Below are positions 1 through 6,523 of a stretch of 64,000 nucleotides of DNA, one piece after another. A model generated the notes under the pieces. The model did no database searches, had not been told where the DNA came from, and saw only the letters and a list, made by a program, of their open reading frames with translations. The DNA comes from Kribbella sp. CA-293567 (GTDB taxonomy: Bacteria; Actinomycetota; Actinomycetes; Propionibacteriales; Kribbellaceae). The stretch lies in contig NZ_CP114065.1 in assembly GCF_027627575.1 (NCBI RefSeq), positions 2,852,001 through 2,916,000 on the forward strand, in the 5' to 3' direction. Position 1 is the stretch's first letter; each line of letters opens with the position of its first letter. The position numbers and the translations under genes are program-made.

Positions 1-233
1 GTCGGCCGCGTCTGCCCCCGCTCGAACTGACTGACTGCCGCCGGCGTCACTCCGATCGCGTCAGCCAGTTCCGTACGCCGCAGCCCGCTCAGCCTTCGTG
101 CCAACGCGAGCCGCAGTGGATCGAACCGCACCGCGATTCCGGCCGACCGACGCTCCCTCGCATCGCCGTCAAGGCGCACGACAGTGATCGCGGACCGAGA
201 GTTCTCCGGATCCGCGGTGGAATCAGGCCCCAT
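1..233 (-). CDS. XRE-family HTH protein, N-terminal fragment (runs off left edge)
   Basis: The reading frame enters from the ATG at 233-231 and continues past the window edge, so only about 77 residues are visible. After roughly 30 variable residues it contains a Cro/C1-type helix-turn-helix: FDPLRLALARRLSGL, then RTELADAIGVTPAAVSQFE. This arrangement, with the HTH preceded by an R-F-D-P segment, is common in HTH proteins that continue into an ImmA/IrrE Zn-peptidase domain, but that part is not in the window. The start overlaps the stop of the upstream 242-residue gene by 11 nt, so the two are probably translationally coupled and act together. Confidence 0.75.
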   Translation of the reverse strand, partial: MGPDSTADPENSRSAITVVRLDGDARERRSAGIAVRFDPLRLALARRLSGLRRTELADAIGVTPAAVSQFERGQTRP

Positions 234-951
234 CGTTGCCGGCCGCCTGCTCCTCGGCACCGCGCAGGCGAACAGCGATCGGGGGCACCGCCCGTTGATC
301 GAACCGGTCCGCCACGTACCCCTCGCTCGGCACGATCGGCAACTGGTCGCCCGGCAGATCCCGATGGATCAGCTGGACCGCGAACCATGGCCCGGCGCCG
401 TCCAGGGTGTCGCGAGGAAACCCCAGGTACGCGGCGATGTCCTTGCTCTCCGGATCCGCGGCCCAGGCGAGATGCAGATACCTGGGCGACCTGGCGGCCG
501 AGTTGGCCGCCAACTCCTCGTCGGGCAGCTCGAACCCGTCGAACAACTCGAGCTGATGACTGTTCGCGGCCGGTCCCTGATGCCTGGTCGCGGACGACTC
601 CCAGTCGATGGAATACGGATCCGCGTGCACCGACTTGCCTGGCAGCTTCGAGGCCCGCAGCGTCCGCCCGAGATGCACGACCCGCAACGAGTTGCCCTGC
701 AGATCGGCCTGGACGTCGCGGCGTTGCGCGAACTCCAGCACGGTCCGGTTCGCGAAGTTGCGAGCCGACCCCATCCCGAGCGTGACCGCGTCATCGCCCA
801 GCGCCGGTTCGTGCCGATCGAGATTCGTGCGCCACACGTCGCGCAGCAGGCCGACCAGCTCGGGCAGGACGCCACTCGCGGTCCAGTAGGACGTCACCTC
901 GGCCAGCAGAGCTTCATGCATGCGATCAGTTATAGCGGAACCCTCGGACAA
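223..951 (-). CDS. Hypothetical protein upstream of XRE regulator
   Basis: A 242-residue soluble protein of no recognised family, with no signal peptide or membrane segment. Visible features are a tryptophan-containing N-terminal helical region (SYWTASGVLPELVGLLRDVW), a central basic and His-containing stretch, and an acidic C-terminal part ending in GNDGA. Its stop overlaps the start of the HTH gene, so it is the first gene of a two-gene unit. Because its partner has an HTH of the ImmA/IrrE type, it could be a stress- or toxin-antitoxin-linked partner; that is inference only. An internal Met (MHEALLAE, about residue 11) is an alternative start. Confidence 0.7.
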   Translation of the reverse strand: MSEGSAITDRMHEALLAEVTSYWTASGVLPELVGLLRDVWRTNLDRHEPALGDDAVTLGMGSARNFANRTVLEFAQRRDVQADLQGNSLRVVHLGRTLRASKLPGKSVHADPYSIDWESSATRHQGPAANSHQLELFDGFELPDEELAANSAARSPRYLHLAWAADPESKDIAAYLGFPRDTLDGAGPWFAVQLIHRDLPGDQLPIVPSEGYVADRFDQRAVPPIAVRLRGAEEQAAGNDGA

Positions 952-979
952 CTACCGGAAAATCAAGTGGGCGTGTCGG

Positions 980-1867
980 TTAGTACTTCCCGTACACCTG
1001 CACCTTGGTCCCGATCGGCGTCTCCGCGAAGATGTGGTGGATGTCCGGCCGCATCACCCGCACGCACCGGTGGCTGGCCGGGTAGGTCTTGATCAACGAG
1101 TTGACCCGGCTCCCGTGCAGCGCGATTCCGGGCCGGTCCTTGAGGAAGTAGATCGAGTCGTACATGTACGCGTCGTCGTACAGGCTGCTCTCGTGGGCGC
1201 CGGCCCATTTGCGCCAGACTTTGCCGGTCCGGTTCGGCGTCTCGTACCCCGGTGCTCCGGTGGAGACCCAGACGATCCGGCGGATCTCCTTGCCGACGAC
1301 CTGGTACAGCACCAGACAGGTCTTGTTGACGTAGATCCCCGGCTCCTTGGCCGCCGCCGGACGTTTCGTTGCCTTGAGCACCGACTGTACGTCGGCAGCG
1401 GTCAGGCCGCCCCGGCTGACCGGCATCCCGTTGGTCTCGCGCCACGCGCACAACGCCTGCTTGGCACGCTTGGTGATCTCGCCGTCGACGTCACCCACGG
1501 GGTACCCGAACGCCTTGAGCTTCGCCTCGACCTGCTTCGCGTATGCCGCCACCGGCCGCGGCTTGGGCTTGACCGTCGGCTTCACGGTCGGCGTCACCGG
1601 GGGAGTGCTCGTGGGGGTGCTGCTGGGGATCGATGCGCTGGGGGTGCTGCTCGGCGTACCGGTGGGGGTTTCGGATGGAGTCTCGCTCGGGGTCTGGCTC
1701 GGAGTTTCGGAAGGCGTGACGCTGGGCGTCGCCGAGGTCTCGTCGGACCGCGTCGCGCCGGCGCTCGGCGTACCGGCTGAGGTGGGGTCTGCGGCAACGT
1801 CCGCGCACCCCGTGATCGCAAGGGCGAACATGACCACACCAGCTACGAGACCACGCGTTCGAGCCAC
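980..1867 (-). CDS. L,D-transpeptidase (YkuD) lipoprotein
   Basis: A 295-residue exported protein that probably makes 3-3 peptidoglycan crosslinks at the outer membrane face. It starts with a lipoprotein signal peptide ending in ALAITGC (lipid-modified Cys at about residue 21). A long Thr/Pro/Ser linker follows (residues about 25-105, many TPS repeats), then a peptidoglycan-binding-like segment (AKLKAFGYPVGDVDG) and a C-terminal YkuD domain. The YkuD active site is visible as HGSRVN followed by SHRCVRV, which supplies the catalytic His and Cys. The usual family motif is SHGCVR; here the Gly is Arg. The neighbours do not form an obvious operon. Confidence 0.85.
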   Translation of the reverse strand: MARTRGLVAGVVMFALAITGCADVAADPTSAGTPSAGATRSDETSATPSVTPSETPSQTPSETPSETPTGTPSSTPSASIPSSTPTSTPPVTPTVKPTVKPKPRPVAAYAKQVEAKLKAFGYPVGDVDGEITKRAKQALCAWRETNGMPVSRGGLTAADVQSVLKATKRPAAAKEPGIYVNKTCLVLYQVVGKEIRRIVWVSTGAPGYETPNRTGKVWRKWAGAHESSLYDDAYMYDSIYFLKDRPGIALHGSRVNSLIKTYPASHRCVRVMRPDIHHIFAETPIGTKVQVYGKY

Positions 1868-2035
1868 GATTTCCCCCTCCGTCGGACATCCTCAGCGTCG
1901 CAGAGACGCGCGATCATCGGCCGAAGACCCGCCGAACGCGCCACCACGCCCGCCGAGGCTAGTGCCCGCCGAGGTCCCTCGCGCCGCCCTTCCTGCACCC
2001 GTCACCGAACCGTTGCCATCGGCCTCGACCCCGCC

Positions 2036-2075
2036 AAACAAAAGCAGGCCGTGCCCCACCGGGCCGGCCTGCTTC
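2036..2075 (-). terminator. Rho-independent terminator of the 2088-2495 gene
   Basis: A 9-bp perfect inverted repeat (AAGCAGGCC at 2043-2051 pairing with GGCCTGCTT at 2067-2075) flanks a GC-rich loop. Read on the minus strand it is followed by TTTTGTTTG, a classical T-tract. It lies 12 bases beyond the stop codon of the gene ending at 2088. Confidence 0.8.
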
Positions 2076-2087
2076 AGAAGCTTCGTT

Positions 2088-2495
2088 TCAGAGCCCGAGG
2101 TCCCGCAGGAACTCCGGCTTGTACGCCTGCATCACCACGTACCGCGGGTCCGGGGTCTCGACACCTTCGTAGCTCGGCTCGGGCGCCCCGGCCTCGTCCA
2201 CCGGCGTACTCGGATCGACCCACTCCTGCTTGGCGTGGCTCCACCTGGTCAACGAGAAGTCGGCACTCAGGCGATCATCGGCAACCAGTTCGCGGACGGT
2301 CTTCTCGGCCTCGCGCGCGTCGTCCTCGGTGTTCGCGTAGATCAGCAACTGCGACCCGTCCCGGGTGACCGTCACCTGGCCGCCCAGCCGCTTCTCCGCC
2401 GCCCGGTCAAGATCAACCGCCCGCAACCGCTCCAGGAACGACAATCCGTGCTCGTCGTCATCCAACTCAACCTCAACGCGGAACTCATCAGCCAT
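2088..2495 (-). CDS. Conserved hypothetical acidic protein
   Basis: A 135-residue cytoplasmic protein that starts MADEFRVEVELDDDEHG. The N-terminal half alternates strand and helix (VEVELDDDEHGLSFLERLR, then QVTVTRDGSQLLIYANTED) like a small ferredoxin-fold alpha/beta domain. The C-terminal third is a less ordered tail rich in Pro and Tyr. I do not recognise a function. It is a single-gene unit closed by the terminator at 2036-2075, and it is divergent from the LysR gene at 2595, with 99 bp between them. Confidence 0.8.
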   Translation of the reverse strand: MADEFRVEVELDDDEHGLSFLERLRAVDLDRAAEKRLGGQVTVTRDGSQLLIYANTEDDAREAEKTVRELVADDRLSADFSLTRWSHAKQEWVDPSTPVDEAGAPEPSYEGVETPDPRYVVMQAYKPEFLRDLGL

Positions 2496-2594
2496 GGCCC
2501 CACCCTACCGATCCCGATCGCCGCCTCGTCATCGCACACGGTGACATCTGCTGGCGCAGAATCATCGATGACCCATCACCTATACTTCTGAGTC

Positions 2595-3476
2595 ATGGAG
2601 CTGAGGCATCTCGAACACTTCGTCGCCGTCGCGGAGCAGAAGCACTTCACCCGCGCCGCCGAGGCGATGTCGATCTCGCAGTCCGGCCTCTCCGCCTCCA
2701 TCCGCGCTCTCGAACGTGAACTGCACGCTTCTCTCTTCGTTCGCAACACCCGCAGCGTCGAGCTCACCGAAGCGGGCCGCGCCCTCCTCTGCGAAGGCCG
2801 CCGCACCCTCGCCGCCGCCGAAGCCGCCAAGGACGCTGTCGCCGCAGTACAAGGTCTCCTCCGCGGCCACCTCACCGTCGGCCTCGAGCAATGTCTCGGC
2901 GTCGTGGACGTTCCCGCCCTGCTGGCGAAGTTCCGCTCGGCCTACCCGGCAGTCGAGATCGAGGTCCGCCAAGGCGGCTCCACCCCGATGCTCGACGAAC
3001 TCGCCTCCGGCCGCCTCGACATCGCCTTCGTGGCCACCGCCGGCCACGCCATCGACGGCCTGGACCTTCGCCCGCTGTCCAGAGAAGACATGGTCATGGT
3101 CTGTTCCCCAGAACATCGCCTCGCCTCGGCCGAAGCAGTCTCCCTCCCAGACCTGGCAGGCGAAGCCTTCGTGGACTTCGACCCCACCTGGGGCGCCCGT
3201 GCCATCTCCGACCACGCCTTCGCCACCGCAGGCGTCGCTCACCCCGTAACCATCGAGGTGAACGACGTCCACACCCTCCTGGCCCTGGTCAGCCACAACC
3301 TGGGCGTCTCCCTGGTCCCCGAACGCATCGCCGCCAAGCACGGAGACCACATCACCGTCCCCCTGACCGCCAACTCAGCAGACTCCTGGCAGGTCTCGGT
3401 AGCCATCCCCACCGGCCCGGCAGCCTCCCTGGCCGCCGACGCCCTGATAGGCATGCTTCCCACCAGCAATACCTGA
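2595..3476 (+). CDS. LysR-family transcriptional regulator
   Basis: A 293-residue LTTR. The N-terminal winged HTH is unmistakable: MELRHLEHFVAVAEQKHF, then AAEAMSISQSGLSASIRALE and the wing LFVRNTRSVELTEAGRALL (residues 1-62). The rest is a periplasmic-binding-protein-like effector domain (about residues 90-290). No ligand can be read from the sequence. The gene is divergent from the hypothetical gene ending at 2495 and convergent with the aldo/keto reductase, 8 bp away at the 3' end, so the usual LysR-divergent-target layout does not apply. A CACCTATACTTCTGAG stretch just before the start may hold the -10 region. Confidence 0.92.
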   Translation: MELRHLEHFVAVAEQKHFTRAAEAMSISQSGLSASIRALERELHASLFVRNTRSVELTEAGRALLCEGRRTLAAAEAAKDAVAAVQGLLRGHLTVGLEQCLGVVDVPALLAKFRSAYPAVEIEVRQGGSTPMLDELASGRLDIAFVATAGHAIDGLDLRPLSREDMVMVCSPEHRLASAEAVSLPDLAGEAFVDFDPTWGARAISDHAFATAGVAHPVTIEVNDVHTLLALVSHNLGVSLVPERIAAKHGDHITVPLTANSADSWQVSVAIPTGPAASLAADALIGMLPTSNT

Positions 3477-3484
3477 GCGATCGC

Positions 3485-4459
3485 CTACCAGGCGTAGTCC
3501 TCGGGAGCCGTCTTGTACCCGGGAAAGATCTCGTCAAGCCTGGCGAGCGCCTTCTCGTCAAGCTTGAGCTCAACAGCCCGTACTGCGGACTCCAGCTGCT
3601 CCATCGTCCGCGGCCCCACGATCGGCCCCGTCACGGCCGGCTGGTGCAACAGCCACGCAAGCGCGATGTCACCCGGCGCATGCCCAAGCTCATCGGCAAA
3701 TGCTTCGTACTGCTCGATCTGCGGCCGCATCTTCTCCACAGCCTCCTTGGCGCGCCCTTCGAGCCGACGCACGCCCTCGACGTCCTTCCGCAGTACGCCG
3801 CCCAGCAGCCCACCCTGCAACGGCGACCACGGAATTACGCCAAGCCCGAACGCCTGCGCCGCCGGCAACACCTCGCGCTCCACATCCCGCACGATCAGGT
3901 TGTAAATCGACTGCTCACTCACCAGCCCGGCGTAGTTCCGCTTGGCCGCCTCGGCCTGTGCCTGAGCGATATGCCACCCAGCGAAGTTGCTGCTCCCGGC
4001 GTACAGGACCTTGCCCTGCTGCACCGCCACCTCCATCGCCTGCCAAATCTCCTCCCACGGAGTGGCCCGGTCGACATGGTGGAACTGGTAGAGATCGATG
4101 TAATCCGTCTGCAACCGCTTCAACGACGCATCCAGCGCCCGCCGAATGTTCAACGCGCTGAGCTTGCCCTCGTTCGGCCACCCGTCGCCCATGTCCCCAT
4201 AGACCTTGGTAGCCAACACCGTCTTGTGCCGATTGCCCGGATCCTTCGCAAACCACTCCCCAACGATCTCCTCCGTCCGCCCCGGATAGATCGCCCGCCC
4301 ATACCCATTGGCCGTATCGAAGAAGTTGATCCCAGCCCCATGAGCCGCACTCATGATCGCGTGCGAATCCTCCACGCTCGTATGAGGCCCGAAGTTCATC
4401 GTCCCCAAAACGATCCGACTGACCGACAAACCAGTACGCCCAAGCCGAGTGAAGTCCAT
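3485..4459 (-). CDS. Aldo/keto reductase
   Basis: A 324-residue NADP-dependent aldo/keto reductase with a (beta/alpha)8 barrel. Catalytic-tetrad residues are visible: Asp in NFFDTANGYG, the Tyr that follows it, Lys in LATKVYG and His in YQFHHVD. The C-terminal cofactor-binding stretch is VTGPIVGPRTMEQLESAV. The length is typical of the bacterial subgroup with YhdN/PdxI-like general oxidoreductases. I prefer the ATG at 4459 (MDFTRLGRTGLSVSR), because GAGG lies 9 bases upstream, over the TTG at 4468. The substrate is unknown. It ends 8 bp from the LysR stop, so the two converge. Confidence 0.92.
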   Translation of the reverse strand: MDFTRLGRTGLSVSRIVLGTMNFGPHTSVEDSHAIMSAAHGAGINFFDTANGYGRAIYPGRTEEIVGEWFAKDPGNRHKTVLATKVYGDMGDGWPNEGKLSALNIRRALDASLKRLQTDYIDLYQFHHVDRATPWEEIWQAMEVAVQQGKVLYAGSSNFAGWHIAQAQAEAAKRNYAGLVSEQSIYNLIVRDVEREVLPAAQAFGLGVIPWSPLQGGLLGGVLRKDVEGVRRLEGRAKEAVEKMRPQIEQYEAFADELGHAPGDIALAWLLHQPAVTGPIVGPRTMEQLESAVRAVELKLDEKALARLDEIFPGYKTAPEDYAW

Positions 4460-4564
4460 ACCTTCCAACCTCGCTCAGGACTGCTCAGACTTCCAACAGA
4501 AGAATCTGCTCAGTTCGATCACTCGGTCTTCTGAGTCCAGTCGAGAATTGAGCCGCCGCAGAGG

Positions 4565-5008
4565 TCAGCGGTAGTCGTCGTCAGTCCACAGCGCCACCGT
4601 CGGCCCACCGGGCAGGCAAGGGTGCCAAATGGGCAACGCCGCAGGTTCGCGCGGATAGAGGTCCTGATCCTCGATCAACAACTGTGGTTCGCAGAGACCG
4701 TCGAACGGCGGATTGTCGTAGACAGTGAGCAGCCGCGCGAACCTGTCAAGGGCCAGTTGCGCGTTGTACCAGCTGCCCTTACCCGGTTGATACATGGCTT
4801 TGCGCAGCCAAACAGTCGCCAGGCGACCTCCATTAGAGATGCGGACATCGCGGTTGATCGTTCCGCTCGTCCGAGTCGCCGTGAGACCCATCCGGGTCAT
4901 CAGGCCCGCGGAGGTCACCTTCAACGTCATCAGGCTCTAGTCCTCTGGCGTGGCCTGAAAGAGCGCCCGAGCAACCTTCGCCAACAGATCCTGTACTTCG
5001 TCGTTCAT
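4565..5008 (-). pseudogene. Hypothetical gene interrupted by an in-frame TAG
   Basis: From an ATG at 5008 with a GGAG upstream, the frame reads MNDEVQDLLAKVARALFQA, then TPED and a TAG stop (4939-4937). It continues open in the same frame through S-L-M-T-L-K-V-T-S-A-G to a stop at 4565. The downstream part can be read as a separate 121-residue ORF from 4930. Its opening and the upstream 23 codons fit together as one protein of about 147 residues, with Trp (TGG to TAG) the likely original residue. The family is unknown; the size and style resemble small cytoplasmic immunity-type proteins. A sequencing error or a re-initiating gene are the alternatives. Confidence 0.6.
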
Positions 5009-5333
5009 CCCGCCGACTCCTTCACCGCCGCCTACTCCATGCCTTGACGGTAGTCATTCGCACCGACACTTCCCGAGGTCAGAGTCTCGTCGCCGTGCCT
5101 GCGACCGAAGATGGCAGCGATGGTGCTGCTGGGTTCGCTCTCTGCCCGGTCATCGCGACGAAGTCCGGGCGAAGGAGATGCCACGCTCTTGGCCGCGTCA
5201 CCACAGTGGCACTATCCGATGTCAGCCAGGCGCCAAGTCGCTGCCAGAACGCCGGTGTCAGACATCGCATGGACTTCTCAGTGGCTCCTGGCATCGATGC
5301 CTGGCGACCATCCGTCTGCCGGGGAGCGCGACC
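5009..5333. other. Intergenic stretch without a supported gene
   Basis: A 325-bp region before the defence island. A plus-strand frame of 97 codons (5044-5337) is open, but its product is rich in Cys, Arg and Ser and looks non-coding. The sequence is less GC-rich than the 3-4 kb region and probably contains the promoter of the island; no clear -35/-10 pair could be fixed. Confidence 0.5.
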
Positions 5334-5513
5334 GTGAGGTTGTTCCCTATGAAGGAGGTATGGCCTAGCCTGTCTCCGGTGATTCAGCATGAGGTTCGCG
5401 GTGTAGTTTCTCCAGATCATCTGGTCGTTGACGGCGTGATCGGCGCGTTGACAGGGCTCGGCTCGAACCGGCATCGAAGCCTGCTCTGCACGAAGGCGGC
5501 CGGCGAACTGTGA
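5334..5513 (+). CDS. Possible small leader protein of the defence island
   Basis: A 59-codon frame starting at GTG 5334 (GGGGAG 7 bases upstream) or a 54-codon one at ATG 5349. Its TGA overlaps the GTG start of the next gene in a GTGA arrangement, the same kind of 4-nt coupling used at other junctions of the island. The product ends with NRHRSLLCTKAAGEL and has no recognisable domain. It could be a real small coupled gene, or just leader sequence. Confidence 0.3.
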   Translation: MRLFPMKEVWPSLSPVIQHEVRGVVSPDHLVVDGVIGALTGLGSNRHRSLLCTKAAGEL

Positions 5514-6523
5514 GTGCCGAGGGTCAGGGAACTGGGGGCTCGAGACACGCACCGGCCAGTCTGCTTGAGGAGTACATGAACCAGCGCGTGAACGGCGCCC
5601 TGGATATCGACGGCGCTCCGCGTGCGCGGATCAAGATCTCGCCTGGCAGCAATCGTCTGAGTCTGTTGGTTCAGATGGTCGAGGAGGAGCCGGGGCCAGA
5701 CCTGCGCATGCGTGCGAACCTCGGGTATGGGTTGTCCTTCGAGTCAGACGCCGCCTGGCACTGTCTTGATGTTGCCGTGGACCGCAACGTCAGCGAGGTG
5801 TACCCCGTCCTTTGCGCGATCGCTGACAAAGTGCAGTTGGACGGCACTTCGTTTGCCGGGGCGGTTGAATCGGTACTGAGTGGCTTGAGTGACATCCTGG
5901 CCGGCCGCAAAGGGTTGTCGCTCGAAGAGCAGATCGGGTTGTTCGGTGAGTTGGTCGTACTCCTCAGCCTTGCGAAGCATCTGGGCGTCTCGGATGCCGT
6001 GACTGCGTGGACAGGGCCAAAGGGCGAAGAGCATGATTTCGGGCTTCCGGAAACCGACCTCGAGGTCAAGACCACCATGACCGAGCACCGCCGGCATTGG
6101 ATCAGCGGCCTGACTCAGTTGACTCCCACCGGCGACAGGTCACTTCATCTTCTATCGCTTCAGATCACTTCTGCGGGCCTGGGCGGAGGTGTCAGCCTGG
6201 CGGAGCTGGTAGAGACGATTCGATCACTGCCTGACATGCCGGCCGGTCGTATAGACGAGTTGCTTGACCGAGCGGGATGGCGCGACTGGTACGGCGGTTT
6301 GTACGACGATCGATGGCAGTTGAGGACGCCTGCAGAGACGTATGTCGTCAACGACGAATTCCCTGCGCTGACAGCGAGTCGCATCGGCGCGGTCATGCCC
6401 GACATCGGCCGCCTTGTCGAGCTTCGCTATCGAATCGACCTTGATGGATTGGACACTGTGTCGTCGCTGTTCCCAGTTCTTGTTGTCGCGGACTCGATGG
6501 TCGAAGAGGAGTCTGGTCAATGA
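5510..6523 (+). CDS. PD-(D/E)XK motif protein (DUF4420-type), putative restriction nuclease
   Basis: A 337-residue protein likely to be the nuclease of the island. The centre carries EEHDFGLPETDLEVKTTM (around residues 172-188), a PD-(D/E)XK-type core with Asp and an E-V-K triad. The preceding helix SLEEQIGLFGELVVLLSLA is characteristic of the DUF4420 family. The rest is a beta-rich N-terminal domain and a C-terminal domain ending in EEESGQ. The GTG start at 5510 is favoured by overlap with an upstream frame; ATG 5576 is possible. Its TGA overlaps the ATG of the Z1 gene by 4 nt. Family knowledge links such proteins to Z1 ATPases in restriction systems; cleavage itself is inferred. Confidence 0.8.
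   Translation: MSAEGQGTGGSRHAPASLLEEYMNQRVNGALDIDGAPRARIKISPGSNRLSLLVQMVEEEPGPDLRMRANLGYGLSFESDAAWHCLDVAVDRNVSEVYPVLCAIADKVQLDGTSFAGAVESVLSGLSDILAGRKGLSLEEQIGLFGELVVLLSLAKHLGVSDAVTAWTGPKGEEHDFGLPETDLEVKTTMTEHRRHWISGLTQLTPTGDRSLHLLSLQITSAGLGGGVSLAELVETIRSLPDMPAGRIDELLDRAGWRDWYGGLYDDRWQLRTPAETYVVNDEFPALTASRIGAVMPDIGRLVELRYRIDLDGLDTVSSLFPVLVVADSMVEEESGQ

Noticed and set aside
1347..2591. Long plus-strand open frame of 414 codons
   Set aside because: It lies antisense to two better genes; the product is low-complexity Val/Gly-rich and then Arg/Pro-rich, a typical shadow in GC-rich DNA.
2891..4534. Long plus-strand open frame of 547 codons
   Set aside because: Antisense to the aldo/keto reductase and overlapping LysR; the product is Arg/Pro/His-rich with no motif.
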